Shown: positions 8,114 to 16,435, counted from the first letter of the stretch. The stretch: 64,000 nucleotides of DNA from Phytomonospora sp040655735 (GCF_040655735.1 NZ_JBFAKK010000003.1:248001-312000), one strand, 5' to 3'. Program-made: numbers and translations. The notes: generated by a model not told the origin, from the sequence alone.

Positions 8114-8896
8114 GTGACACCCCTTGACCGCAGCAGCGACCGCGCCATCTACCGGCAGATCGCCGACGACCTCCGGGCGGACATCACCGGGGGCGTGCAC
8201 GGCCCTGGCGACCGCCTTCCCTCCGAGAGCGACCTGGTCGCCCGGTACAAGGTCAACCGCCGCACAGTCCAGCACGCCTTCGCCCTGCTCATCGCCGAAG
8301 GACTGGTCTACTCCGAGCACGGCAGCGGCCGTTTCGTGCAGGGCCGCCCGCCGGTGCGGCGCCTGGCCTCCGACCGCTTCGCCCGGCGGCACCGGCGCGC
8401 CGGGAAGGCCGCCTTCACCGTCGAGATGGAACAGGCGGGCCGTGCCTACGATCCGGCGACCGACGTCGAGATGCTCGACCTGCGGACCGGCCCGGCGCCC
8501 GACCCGATCGCCGGGCGGCTCGGCCTGACCGGTGACGGCGACCGGGTGCTGATCCGGGCGCGGCGCTATGTCGTCGAGGGCCTGCCCTTACAAGTCGCCA
8601 CCTCCTACGTGCCGCTGGACCTGGCCGAGGGAACCGCGATCATGGAGACCGACACAGGGCCGGGCGGCATCTACGCGAGACTGGAGGAGGCCGGCCACCG
8701 GCTGACGCGGATCACCGAGGACCTCGCCGTCGAGGTAGCCGCCGAACCGGTGCAGCGGCTGCTGAAACTGCCGGTCGGCGCCCCCGTCATCCACCTGGTC
8801 CGTACGGCCTTCGCCGGCGACCGCGCCGTCGAGGTCTGCGACACCTACCTCAACGCCACGGCCTTCGAACTGTCCTACGAACTGCCCGCCCGCTGA
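8114..8896 (+). CDS. GntR-family transcriptional regulator with UTRA domain (HutC type)
   Basis: The start is GTG with AGAGGA upstream. Residues ~10-75 form the GntR winged helix (AIYRQIADDLRADITGG, then RLPSESDLVARYKVNRRTVQHAFALL). Residues ~100-255 form a UTRA ligand-binding domain (VLIRARRYVVEGLPLQVATSYVPLDLAEG, HLVRTAFAGDRAVEVCDTYLNA). UTRA domains of this type bind small metabolites such as sugar phosphates, histidine or fatty acids; the effector here is unknown. The palindrome at 8049-8063 is the natural candidate binding site. Confidence 0.92.
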   Translation: MTPLDRSSDRAIYRQIADDLRADITGGVHGPGDRLPSESDLVARYKVNRRTVQHAFALLIAEGLVYSEHGSGRFVQGRPPVRRLASDRFARRHRRAGKAAFTVEMEQAGRAYDPATDVEMLDLRTGPAPDPIAGRLGLTGDGDRVLIRARRYVVEGLPLQVATSYVPLDLAEGTAIMETDTGPGGIYARLEEAGHRLTRITEDLAVEVAAEPVQRLLKLPVGAPVIHLVRTAFAGDRAVEVCDTYLNATAFELSYELPAR

Positions 8897-8980
8897 GGGG
8901 GCCTCGGGGAGTGGCCGGGGTTGCCTAAGCTCGCCGGGGCGGCCCGACGGGGGCCGGCGTGTACGGCGGGAGCGGAACCG

Positions 8981-9595
8981 TTGAGAAGTGACGTCGAGAC
9001 CGAGGACGCGCGCGAGGTCGAGTTCGACATCGTGCCGGAGAACCCCTACGGGCAGCGGTCGCCGGAGCCGCGAGCGCCACGGGACCGAGGGCTCTTCGGC
9101 GACCTGCGCGCGCGGCTGCTGCGGCCGTGGCCGAGGCCGGCCCTGGTCGCGGTGACGGCCGTGGCCACCTGCCTGCTCACCGTCGCCGCCGTGCGGTCGG
9201 GTGAGGAGGGCCCCGACCGGGCGGTTCCCGCTCCGGCGGCCTCGCAACCGCCGCTGCGGCCGGACGTCGAGCGGGAGTTGCGGGCGCGTGCCATGGCGGC
9301 GCTGCCGGCGCACGCCGACGGATACGGCAGCGTGCCCGCGCTCGCCCCCCTCGACTTCCCCGACATCACGGCGGGCCACTACCTGCTGGACGTCGCCTGC
9401 GCCAGCACCACCGTGGGCGTCGCCGTCGACCTGGTGGCCACCAGCCTTCCCAGCGGCACCTGGCAGCGGGTGACGGTCGAGGCCGACGGCGCCGTTGTCG
9501 AGGTCGAGGTGGACGTCGCCGAGGGCGGCGGGCTACGTCTGTCCCCTGTGGACAGCGCGGGTACCGCCTGCGAGTTCGCGATGCGCCTGGACTGA
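8981..9595 (+). CDS. Hypothetical membrane-anchored protein
   Basis: No family is recognised. TTG at 8981 is preferred as start because GGGAG stands about 8 bases before it; an in-frame TTG at 8921 lacks a good site and would add 20 unconserved-looking residues. From 8981 the protein is 204 residues. A charged cytoplasmic N-terminus (~1-55) is followed by one membrane segment (ALVAVTAVATCLLTVAAV) and an extracytoplasmic domain. That domain contains two Cys (VACASTT and GTACEF) that could form a disulfide. It lies 84 bp after the GntR gene and may be cotranscribed with it. Confidence 0.6.
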   Translation: MRSDVETEDAREVEFDIVPENPYGQRSPEPRAPRDRGLFGDLRARLLRPWPRPALVAVTAVATCLLTVAAVRSGEEGPDRAVPAPAASQPPLRPDVERELRARAMAALPAHADGYGSVPALAPLDFPDITAGHYLLDVACASTTVGVAVDLVATSLPSGTWQRVTVEADGAVVEVEVDVAEGGGLRLSPVDSAGTACEFAMRLD

Positions 9596-9644
9596 GGCCT
9601 TCCACCGTCCACTTTGATCCGATACGGTGACGGGCGTCCGATCA

Positions 9645-9658
9645 TGGAAGCGTTCCCA
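9645..9658. promoter_or_regulatory. LacI/CebR-type operator of the glycoside hydrolase gene
   Basis: TGGAAGCGTTCCCA differs at two positions from TGGGAGCGCTCCCA, the operator known for CebR-like LacI-family cellobiose regulators of actinomycetes. It ends 25 bp before the ATG of the secreted hydrolase gene. This predicts sugar-inducible repression by a LacI-family protein encoded elsewhere. Confidence 0.75.
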
Positions 9659-9683
9659 TGAATCGCCCGATCCGAGGAGGACC

Positions 9684-10835
9684 ATGCCGCAGCTCTCCGC
9701 CCGGCATCCGGTGCGCGCGCTGGCGCTGATGACCGTCGCCGCCGTGCTCGCCACCGGCGCGCCGGCGCACGCCGAGGAGTCCTCGGCCGCCGCGGCGTTC
9801 CAGGTCGGCGTCACCTTCGAGAAGGCCAACGCAGACTCCTGGAACGATCCGGGCTCGGTCGCCGACGCCAAGGAGATCCTGGCCTCGCTGGGGCCCCTGC
9901 AGAACCAGCACATCATGGGCTTCGGCGCCGAGGATCCCGAGCCGAGTCCGGGCGTCTACGACTGGGGCAGCCTCGACGAGCGCATGGACCTCATCGCCGA
10001 GACCGGTGGCACCGCGGTGATCACGCTGTGCTCGGCGCCGGGATGGATGAAGCCCGGATGGGCCGAGGCCGCGGCGATCGAGGGCGAGGAGGAGCGCGAG
10101 GAGGCCCTCGACGCGATCCGCTGGAACATGGACCTCGCGCCGCTTCCGCAGTATTACGACGAGTTCGCCGCGCTGTCGGCGAAGGTCGCGCAGCGCTATC
10201 CGCAGGTGCGGTACTTCCAGGTGTGGAACGAGTTCAAGGGCTTCTGGGACGACGCGAGGAACCGCTGGGACCACGAGGGCTACACCGCCATGTACAACCA
10301 GGTGTACGCGGCGGTGAAGGCCGTGCGGTCCGATGCGCAGATCGGAGGGCCCTACGTCTCGCTCAACACCTACTGGGGCGGCCAGTCGCATCCCTCGACC
10401 GAGCTGAAGGACGCCACGTGGGGGACCGCCGACCAGCGCGACCTCGACGCGATGACCTACTGGCTGGCCAACAAGACCGGGGCGCAGTTCTTCACCATCG
10501 ACACCTGGTCCCGGACCCGCGACGGCCACCACCAGAACGCGACCGCCACCAAGGAGATGTTCGCCGACATCACGGCGTGGGTCAGGTCGAAGACGACGCT
10601 GCCGATCTGGTGGTCGGAGTTTTACGCGCCCGCCGCTGCGGGTAGTGAAGCCAGTACACCCGCCCTCATGCGAGCGGCCGTCGAAGGCGTCCGGGACGGC
10701 GGCGCGAGCGTCGCCCTCTGGTGGGGACCGGAGTGCGACTCCGTCCTCCCGTGCCTGTGGACGTCGACGCAGAACCCCGGCGGCGGGCAGGTGACGGGGT
10801 ACACCGCACTCGCCCGGGAGTTCTCCGGGCGGTGA
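9684..10835 (+). CDS. Secreted GH39-like glycoside hydrolase
   Basis: The start ATG 9684 is preceded by GAGGAGG. An upstream in-frame GTG would place the operator inside the coding region and is rejected. The 383-residue product begins with a Sec signal peptide (hydrophobic ALALMTVAAVLATG, cleavage after AHA). The body is a (beta/alpha)8 clan-A fold: E183 in VWNEFKGFW is the probable acid/base and E312 in WWSEFYAP the probable nucleophile. The family resembles GH39 beta-xylosidase-like enzymes. It probably cleaves plant-derived or microbial oligosaccharides outside the cell; the exact linkage cannot be read from the sequence. A strong hairpin follows the stop. Confidence 0.8.
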   Translation: MPQLSARHPVRALALMTVAAVLATGAPAHAEESSAAAAFQVGVTFEKANADSWNDPGSVADAKEILASLGPLQNQHIMGFGAEDPEPSPGVYDWGSLDERMDLIAETGGTAVITLCSAPGWMKPGWAEAAAIEGEEEREEALDAIRWNMDLAPLPQYYDEFAALSAKVAQRYPQVRYFQVWNEFKGFWDDARNRWDHEGYTAMYNQVYAAVKAVRSDAQIGGPYVSLNTYWGGQSHPSTELKDATWGTADQRDLDAMTYWLANKTGAQFFTIDTWSRTRDGHHQNATATKEMFADITAWVRSKTTLPIWWSEFYAPAAAGSEASTPALMRAAVEGVRDGGASVALWWGPECDSVLPCLWTSTQNPGGGQVTGYTALAREFSGR

Positions 10836-10840
10836 TGACG

Positions 10841-10876
10841 CCGGCGCACCGGGTTTCGCCATGCCCGGTGCGCCGG
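10841..10876 (+). terminator. Hairpin terminator after the GH39-like gene
   Basis: A perfect 13-bp GC-rich stem (10841-10853 with 10864-10876) with a 10-base loop starts 5 bp after the stop codon. There is no T-tract, as is common in actinomycetes. Confidence 0.7.
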
Positions 10877-11293
10877 TTCCCCTGGCGCGTATGGCGAGGC
10901 CTCGGCCGCCTCCGGTTCTCCAGGACCGGTGGCGGCCGCTTCGCGTAGGGGACGGGACTCGGCGGAATACCGGATCCCGTCCCCGTCTGCGGATACCCGC
11001 GTGCGTTCATCCGTTCGGCGCGCGGGCATCCCGGACGTGCGGGCCGAGACCGTGTCTCCGCGGCGGACGGGGCGAGGTCGGCGTCCGCGGCCGGTTTCCG
11101 CTCCACTCGCCGTCGGCGGGGTATCGCGGCGGAACCGAACCGTATCGTGAGTCCATGCCGGCCGCCGCTGCGGCCGCGCTCCAGGGCCGGTGGGCAGTCG
11201 GGTCCGGGACCTTCGTCCCGTGCCGCTGCGCGACCGCCGGGACACGCGAGCGTCGGCCGTTCGGTCAGACCTTCGACGGCGGCTCCGACCCGG
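10877..11293. other. Intergenic stretch without a supported gene
   Basis: Frames here encode Arg/Pro-rich low-complexity products without recognisable domains, ribosome binding sites or conserved starts, and the minus-strand frames run into the hydrolase gene. I see no RNA gene in it. Only the promoter and operator at its right-hand side can be supported. Confidence 0.5.
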
Positions 11294-11323
11294 TTGACGC
11301 CCGTCGGCGGCGCTAACTAGCCT
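11294..11323 (+). promoter_or_regulatory. Sigma-70-type promoter of the sulfonate ABC operon
   Basis: TTGACG (11294-11299) is separated by 18 bp from TAGCCT (11318-11323). The predicted transcription start, near 11330, falls just before the TCC/TAGGA inverted repeat at 11335-11353, a layout that suits repression. Confidence 0.5.
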
Positions 11324-11334
11324 TACTCGGTATA

Positions 11335-11353
11335 TCCCATCGGTGTACTAGGA
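11335..11353. promoter_or_regulatory. Candidate Rrf2-type operator upstream of the sulfonate ABC operon
   Basis: TCCCATCGGTGTACTAGGA shares 14 of 19 bases with TCCTATCGAAGAAGTAGGA at 16417-16435, which lies between the rrf2 gene and the cysteine dioxygenase gene. The ends form an imperfect inverted repeat (TCCnA and TAGGA). It lies 35 bp before the ATG of the binding-protein gene, downstream of a promoter. Confidence 0.6.
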
Positions 11354-11387
11354 AATTGCGGGTCGCGAGGCCCTCGAAGGAGTTCTG

Positions 11388-12449
11388 ATGAGTTCGCGAA
11401 GGTACCGCCTCGGCGCGGTGATCGCCGCAATCGTGCTCGCGGCGGGAGCCCTGACCGCCTGCGGCGGCGATGACGCGGGCGGTTCGGGAGGCGACGGCGG
11501 AGCCCTCCGCCTCGGCTACTTCCCGAATATCACCCACGCACCGGCCCTCGTGGGCGTCCAGAACAAGATCTTCGCCGAGAAGCTCGGCACCACGACGCTG
11601 GAGACCAAGACCTTCAACGCCGGCCCCGAGGCGATCGAGGCCCTGTTCTCCGGAGCCATCGACGCCACCTACATCGGCCCCAACCCGGCCATCAACGGCT
11701 GGGCCAAATCCGAGGGCACGGCCCTGCGCATCATCGCCGGCAGCACCTCCGGCGGCGCCGGCCTCGTCGTCCGCGAAGGCATCAACGCCCCGGCCGACCT
11801 CAAGGGTAAGAAGATCGCCACCCCGCAGCTCGGCAACACCCAGGACGTCGCCCTGCGCGCATGGCTGAAGGCCAACGGCCTCAACGCCGACCAGGAGGGC
11901 GGCGGCGACGTCTCGATCCTCCCCACCGCCAACTCCGACACCGTCACCTCCTTCGCCGCCGGCGACCTCGACGGCGCCTGGGTCCCCGAGCCCTTCTTCA
12001 GCACCCTCGTCGGCAAGCACGGCGCCAAGGTCCTGGTCAACGAGAAGGACCTGTGGCCCGGCGGCCAGTTCGTCACCACCCACCTCATCGTCCGCGCCGA
12101 GTTCCTCGAAGAGAACCCCGAGGCGGTCAAGAAGCTCCTCGACGGCCACATCGCCGCCGTCGACCAGGTCAACGCCGACCCCGTCGCGGCCCAGACCGCC
12201 GCCAACGCCCACCTCGAATCCCTCAACGGCAAGAAACTCGACCCCGCCGTCATCGCGGCCGCCTGGCAGAACCTGACCTACACCGTCGACCCCGTCGCCA
12301 CCTCGCTCCAGGCCAGTGCCCAGCACGCCCAGGACGTCGGACTGCTCGAACCGGTCGACCTCAAGGGCATCTACGCCCTCGACCTCCTCAACGAGAAACT
12401 GCGCGCCCTCGGCAAACCAGAGGTCAGCGCCGGAGAACTCGCGAAATGA
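11388..12449 (+). CDS. ABC transporter substrate-binding lipoprotein, sulfonate/taurine/nitrate (SsuA/TauA) type
   Basis: The ATG is preceded by AAGGAG. The 353-residue product has a lipoprotein signal (hydrophobic AIVLAAGALTAC, lipid-anchored Cys in the LTAC box), so it sits on the outer face of the membrane. The mature domain begins LRLGYFPNITHAPALVGVQ and contains FNAGPEAIEALFSGAIDATYIGPNP, hallmarks of the SsuA/NrtA/TauA family. It should capture a sulfur-containing organic acid and deliver it to the permease and ATPase genes that follow, with overlapping starts and stops. The sulfonate assignment is inferred from the family and from nearby sulfur genes; nitrate or thiamine precursors are alternatives. 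Confidence 0.85.
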   Translation: MSSRRYRLGAVIAAIVLAAGALTACGGDDAGGSGGDGGALRLGYFPNITHAPALVGVQNKIFAEKLGTTTLETKTFNAGPEAIEALFSGAIDATYIGPNPAINGWAKSEGTALRIIAGSTSGGAGLVVREGINAPADLKGKKIATPQLGNTQDVALRAWLKANGLNADQEGGGDVSILPTANSDTVTSFAAGDLDGAWVPEPFFSTLVGKHGAKVLVNEKDLWPGGQFVTTHLIVRAEFLEENPEAVKKLLDGHIAAVDQVNADPVAAQTAANAHLESLNGKKLDPAVIAAAWQNLTYTVDPVATSLQASAQHAQDVGLLEPVDLKGIYALDLLNEKLRALGKPEVSAGELAK

Positions 12450-13237
12450 CGGTGACCGCTCGCGGCACCGACGCCGGGACGGACGCCACCACCGAGGTGG
12501 CCGTCCGTCTCGACGGCGTGTCCAAGACCTACGGGAAGGGCCGCACCGCACTGCTCGCGCTCGACGACGTCTCCCTCGACGTCCGGCGCGGTGAGTTCGT
12601 GTCCATCCTCGGCGCCTCGGGCTGCGGCAAGAGCACCCTGCTGTCCCTCGTGGCCGGACTCGACCCGCTCACCGGCGGCACCATCGACACCGCCGGGCAC
12701 CGGCTCTCCCTGATGTTCCAGGAACCCGCGCTGTTTCCCTGGCTCACCGTGGCGGGCAACATCGAGATCGCCCTGCGCATGCGCGGCGTGGAACGCGCCG
12801 CCCGCAAGGAGCAGGCCGGACGGCTCCTGGAGGTCGTGCGACTGGAAGGCTTCGGCCGCAAACGACCGCACGAACTCTCCGGTGGCATGCGGCAGCGTGT
12901 CGCCCTCGCCCGCGCGCTCGCCCAGGACGCCGACGTCCTCCTCATGGACGAACCCTTCGGCGCCCTCGACGCCATGACCCGCGACATCCTCCACGACGAA
13001 CTCGAGCGCATCTGGCGCGAGCGGGAGCTGACCGTGCTGTTCGTGACCCACAACGTCCGCGAGGCCGTCCGCCTCGGCGACCGCGTCGTCCTGCTCAGCA
13101 GCAGACCCGGCCGCGTCCTGGAGGAGTTCGCCGTCGAACAGCCCCGGCCCCGCCGGATCGACTCGACCCAGGTCGCCGCGCTCGCCTCGGCCATCACCGA
13201 CCAGCTGCGGGCGGAGGTGTCCCGTCATGCCGGCTGA
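12446..13237 (+). CDS. ABC transporter ATP-binding protein (SsuB/TauB type)
   Basis: The 263-residue ATPase overlaps the binding-protein gene by 4 bp (ATGA). It shows Walker A GASGCGKST, a Q-loop in LMFQEPALFPWLTV, the signature LSGGMRQRVALARAL, Walker B LLMDEPFGALD and VTHNVREAVRLGDRVV. The FQEPALFPW and SGGMRQRV variants are typical of the sulfonate/nitrate/taurine class. It energises import of the ligand bound by the preceding lipoprotein. Confidence 0.9.
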   Translation: MTVTARGTDAGTDATTEVAVRLDGVSKTYGKGRTALLALDDVSLDVRRGEFVSILGASGCGKSTLLSLVAGLDPLTGGTIDTAGHRLSLMFQEPALFPWLTVAGNIEIALRMRGVERAARKEQAGRLLEVVRLEGFGRKRPHELSGGMRQRVALARALAQDADVLLMDEPFGALDAMTRDILHDELERIWRERELTVLFVTHNVREAVRLGDRVVLLSSRPGRVLEEFAVEQPRPRRIDSTQVAALASAITDQLRAEVSRHAG

Positions 13238-14105
13238 CACCGAGGTGAAGACCGCCGCCGACCGGGTCGCCGGACTCGACCGGCTCGAACTGGGCCCCGC
13301 GACGCGCGACGAGGCGGTACTGGGCACCTGGGCGCGAAAGGCGTGGAAGGGGACCTGGCCGAAGGTCCTCGCGATCGCCATCGCCGTCGGCGCCTGGCAG
13401 CTCGTGGTGCTCTCCGAGTGGCGGCCGGTCTTCGTGCTGCCGCCGCCCGCCCGCGTGCTCGACGAGCTCGTCCAGGTCGTGCCGACGGCGAAGTTCTGGG
13501 ACTCGGTGCTGCTCACCATGGGCCGCGCCGCCACCGGATTCGCCCTGGCGGTGGTCATCGGAATGGTCATCGGGATCGCCGTCGCCCGCTTCCAGCCGCT
13601 GCGCGCGGCCATCGGCTCGCTGATCACCGGCATGCAGACGATGCCGTCGATCGTGTGGTTCCCCTTCGCGATCCTGCTCTTCAAGATCAGCGAGGAGGCG
13701 ATCCTCTTCGTCGTCGTGCTGGGCGCGGCGCCGTCGATCGCCAACGGACTGATCAGCGGGATCGACTACGTGCCGCCCACCTGGAAGCGCGTCGGGCAGA
13801 TCCTCGGCATGCGCGGCTTCTCGCTGTACCGGCACCTGATCATCCCGGCCTCGCTGCCGTCCTTCGTGACCGGACTCAAGCAGGGCTGGGCCTTCGCCTG
13901 GCGCAGCCTCATGGCCGGCGAGCTGCTGGTGATCGTGCCGGGCGCGCTGTCGATCGGTGTGCGCCTGCAGACCTCGCGCGACCTCAACGACGCGCCGGGA
14001 CTGCTCGCCTACATCATCATCGTGCTGTGCATCGGGATCCTCGTCGACATCGTGTTCAGCACGGTCGACAAGGCCCTGCGCAAACGTTGGGGGCTGACCG
14101 TCTAG
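13227..14105 (+). CDS. ABC transporter permease (SsuC/TauC type)
   Basis: The 292-residue membrane protein overlaps the ATPase gene by 11 bp. It has about six hydrophobic segments and the permease-ATPase coupling (EAA) loop around GISGIDYVPPTWKRVGQILGMRGFSLYRHLIIPASLPSFVTGL. This pattern belongs to the BPD_transp_1 family members that handle sulfonates, taurine and nitrate. It is the last gene of the three-gene operon, which ends in a long hairpin. Confidence 0.9.
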   Translation: MPADTEVKTAADRVAGLDRLELGPATRDEAVLGTWARKAWKGTWPKVLAIAIAVGAWQLVVLSEWRPVFVLPPPARVLDELVQVVPTAKFWDSVLLTMGRAATGFALAVVIGMVIGIAVARFQPLRAAIGSLITGMQTMPSIVWFPFAILLFKISEEAILFVVVLGAAPSIANGLISGIDYVPPTWKRVGQILGMRGFSLYRHLIIPASLPSFVTGLKQGWAFAWRSLMAGELLVIVPGALSIGVRLQTSRDLNDAPGLLAYIIIVLCIGILVDIVFSTVDKALRKRWGLTV

Positions 14106-14112
14106 GTCTTGT

Positions 14113-14164
14113 CCGGTGGTGGACGCGATCCCCGTTCCGTGCCCGGGACCGCGTCCACCACCGG
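14113..14164. terminator. Bidirectional terminator between convergent operons
   Basis: A perfect 15-bp inverted repeat (14113-14127 with 14150-14164, CCGGTGGTGGACGCG and its complement) separates the stop of the permease gene from the stop of the minus-strand anti-sigma-like gene at 14168. A smaller CCCG/CGGG stem can form inside the loop. Confidence 0.8.
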
Positions 14165-14167
14165 CCG

Positions 14168-15292
14168 TCAGAAGCCGAGATCCTTCGCGGAACCCGAGAG
14201 CCCGTCCGACGAGCCGATCGAGATCCGGTTGATCCACGGGAGGAGAACGGTCTCACCGACCGTCCCGTCGGTGGCGTCGATGAGCCTCAGGCTCGGCGCG
14301 GTATCGCCGCCGACGTCGAACCAGACGACCGTCCGCTCGTCGTACCAGCCGACCGCGCGCCCCTGGAGCGGGATCGTCAGCACCTCGCGACCGGTCTCGA
14401 GGTCGACGACCAGACTCTGCCAGGACCCCTGCTCGTCCCCGCTCTCACCGGTGGTCACCAGCAGCCGTCGCGAAGGCGAGAACAGCTCCGCCCCTCCGAC
14501 ACCGGCCTGTGCGACATCGAGGCGCTCGCCGAGCTTCCCGTCGGCCTCGATGTAGAGCAGCGAGTCGCCCTCGGCGGGCAGGGCCAGATATCGCCGTGAG
14601 TCCGCCGCCCAGCCGATGTCGAGCGGCGTCCGGCCGAGGTCGACCGCGATCTGTTCGTAGTCGCCTTCATCGAGGTCGTAGCGCCAGATCGTCACGGCCG
14701 GTCCCGACGCGGCGCGCACGAAGGTCATGAGCGCCTTCCCGTCGGGCGACCAGCGCACGTCGCCGTGGTCGACCGGGATCTCGTCGAGCCAGGTCACCGC
14801 CGCCTCGCCGGACGCGAGGTACTCGTCCCGGTCGGCGACGCCGTCGCGAGCGGGCCACTGGCCCTTGACGAGGACCGTTTCCAGGTCCGGTGACGGGATG
14901 ACAGGGTGGGGGACCTCGCGGTACTCGCCGCTCTCCGGATCGAGCAGCCGCGCGGGGCCGGTGTGGTTGAGGTTCTCGTAGTAGGAGTGCACGACGATCG
15001 GTCCACCCCCTTGCCGAGGAACCTCGGCCGGGGCGGAGGGCCTCACGTGCTCCGGGGCCGTGGGGGTCGGGTCGGCTCCGGCATGGGTGCCGGCGGGCTC
15101 TTCGCCACCGAGCACGATCGCCGGCACGGCCGCCGTGGCCACGACGGCCAGCGCGGCCGCCAGAACCATGTGGCGGGTCCGCCGGACCGTGTTCCGGCGC
15201 AGGACGGTGTCGGCCAGCCCGGCCGGAAGGATGAGTTCGTGCGGGCGCGGTGCCTCGTGCAGCTGCGTGCGCAGCCGGTCCTCGTCGGTCAC
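14168..15292 (-). CDS. Membrane protein with extracytoplasmic WD40-like domain, partner of the sigma factor
   Basis: The 374-residue product starts at GTG 15292 and overlaps the sigma factor stop (GTGA), so the two are translationally coupled. It has an N-terminal cytoplasmic part of ~40 residues, one membrane segment (HMVLAAALAVVATAAVPAIVLGG) and a long outer domain. Repeats such as VRWSPDGKALMTFV, IGWAADSRRYLALPA and FSPSRRLLVTTG mark a TolB/WD40-like beta-propeller. By position it is a candidate sigma regulator or sensor, but the N-terminal part has no clear zinc anti-sigma motif (HxxxCxxC). Direct binding to the sigma factor is inference only. Confidence 0.7.
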   Translation of the reverse strand: MTDEDRLRTQLHEAPRPHELILPAGLADTVLRRNTVRRTRHMVLAAALAVVATAAVPAIVLGGEEPAGTHAGADPTPTAPEHVRPSAPAEVPRQGGGPIVVHSYYENLNHTGPARLLDPESGEYREVPHPVIPSPDLETVLVKGQWPARDGVADRDEYLASGEAAVTWLDEIPVDHGDVRWSPDGKALMTFVRAASGPAVTIWRYDLDEGDYEQIAVDLGRTPLDIGWAADSRRYLALPAEGDSLLYIEADGKLGERLDVAQAGVGGAELFSPSRRLLVTTGESGDEQGSWQSLVVDLETGREVLTIPLQGRAVGWYDERTVVWFDVGGDTAPSLRLIDATDGTVGETVLLPWINRISIGSSDGLSGSAKDLGF

Positions 15293-15798
15293 GACATGAT
15301 CTCCATTCGGGTCTGGTCTGCGGTGGCGCGCAGTTTCGCCAGGCCCTTCGACGCCTGACTGCGGACGGTGCCGAGGGAGACGCCGAGCAGGCGCGCCACC
15401 TCGGCCTCCGGTAGGTCCTCGTAGTAGCGCAGGACGACGACCGCACGCTGCCTCGGTGGCAGGCGGCGCAGCGCGGTGACGACACCGGCGCGGTCGGCGG
15501 TGCGGGCGGCGTGGTCGTCGCCGGGCGTCTCCGGCGGACGGTCGGTGACCGACTCGGGCCGCCGGCCCCGGCGCCGCCACCAGTTGATCTGGTGGCGGTA
15601 CATGGCCTTGCGGACGTAGGCGGTCGGCTGTTCGCGGTCGCGGATGCGGTGCCAGCGGCGCGCGCAGGTCATGAGTGCGGTCTGCAGCAGGTCCTGGGCC
15701 AGGTGCACGTCGCCGGTGAGCAGGTAGGCGACATGCAGCAGGGAGTCGGAGCGGTGGGCGACGAAGTCGCGGAACTCGCGTTCGTGTTCTGGGGTCAT
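15289..15798 (-). CDS. ECF RNA polymerase sigma factor, SigE family
   Basis: Region 2 is visible in EFRDFVAHRSDSLLHVAYLLTGDVHLAQDLLQTALMTCARRWHRI, and region 4 in LRRLPPRQRAVVVLRYYEDLPEAEVARLLGVSLGTVRSQASKGLAKLR. This is the SigE-type ECF group common in actinomycetes. I prefer ATG 15798 (169 residues, MTPEHEREF, with GAGAG upstream); an in-frame ATG at 15831 and GTG at 15843 are alternatives that add 11-15 residues. It should direct core polymerase to a small regulon, probably including its own operon with the WD40-like partner gene. No autoregulated promoter was identified with certainty. Confidence 0.85.
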   Translation of the reverse strand: MTPEHEREFRDFVAHRSDSLLHVAYLLTGDVHLAQDLLQTALMTCARRWHRIRDREQPTAYVRKAMYRHQINWWRRRGRRPESVTDRPPETPGDDHAARTADRAGVVTALRRLPPRQRAVVVLRYYEDLPEAEVARLLGVSLGTVRSQASKGLAKLRATADQTRMEIMS

Positions 15799-15897
15799 CG
15801 CGGGCTCTCGGTAGGGGACGGTGCGGTGCATGGGTAGAGACACCGGCCCATCGAGCCCACGATGCCCGCGGACGAATTCTCCGCGCGGCGGTCTTCC

Positions 15898-16359
15898 TTA
15901 GCGCGGTTCCCAGGCGTCGGGAGCGGTCACCAGGCGGCGCACGCGGGCGGGGAGTTTCCCGCTGGCGACCTGGGCGAGCGTCACCTCGTCGAGGACGTTG
16001 CGGACCGCGGCCCGCACGGCGATCCACAGGTCGGGCAGGTGTGCGGCCGCGCCGCCGTAGGTCACGTCCTCGGGTCGCTGGCCCCGGACGCCGGCGAGAG
16101 GGCCGTCGACGGCGCGGAGGATCGCGCCGACGGTGGTCGTCGTGGGCGAGTGGGCGAGGCGGTAGCCGCCGTCGGCGCCTCGCACGCTGCGGACGAGCCC
16201 GGCGCGCCGCAGGTCGGCGAGCACGGCTTCGAGGAACTTGTGGGGGAGGGACTGCTCGTCGGCCAGGGTCTGCGCCGAGACCGTGTCCGGATGTGCCGAG
16301 GCGAGCGCCACCGCCGCGCGTACGGCGTAGTCACCGCGTGCCGATACCTGCATGGTCAT
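15898..16359 (-). CDS. Rrf2-family transcriptional regulator without Fe-S cysteines
   Basis: The 153-residue product has the Rrf2 winged helix (MQVSARGDYAVRAAVALA, then QTLADEQSLPHKFLEAVLADLRRAGLVRSVRGADGGYRLA). The three Cys that bind the Fe-S cluster in IscR/NsrR are absent; I see no Cys at all. It therefore resembles the CymR/YwnA type more than the Fe-S sensors. It is divergent from cysteine dioxygenase and rhodanese genes, with a candidate operator between them, which fits control of cysteine or sulfur metabolism. ATG 16359 (MTMQVS) or ATG 16353 (MQVS) may be the start. Confidence 0.88.
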   Translation of the reverse strand: MTMQVSARGDYAVRAAVALASAHPDTVSAQTLADEQSLPHKFLEAVLADLRRAGLVRSVRGADGGYRLAHSPTTTTVGAILRAVDGPLAGVRGQRPEDVTYGGAAAHLPDLWIAVRAAVRNVLDEVTLAQVASGKLPARVRRLVTAPDAWEPR

Positions 16360-16416
16360 ATTCTGCCGCCCCGGCGCGCGTGGTGGCGCGACACGTCGTC
16401 TCGAATAGCCCATTAT

Positions 16417-16435
16417 TCCTATCGAAGAAGTAGGA
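16417..16435. promoter_or_regulatory. Candidate Rrf2 operator in the rrf2-cysteine dioxygenase gap
   Basis: TCCTATCGAAGAAGTAGGA is an imperfect inverted repeat (TCCTA and TAGGA) in the 139-bp divergent gap. It overlaps plausible -10 elements of both directions (TAGGAT rightward; AATAAT leftward). Its core recurs at 11335-11353 before the sulfonate transporter operon. Confidence 0.65.

Noticed and set aside
10861..11316. 151-codon plus-strand frame after the GH39-like gene
   Set aside because: It starts inside the terminator hairpin, lacks a ribosome binding site, and covers the promoter of the next operon.
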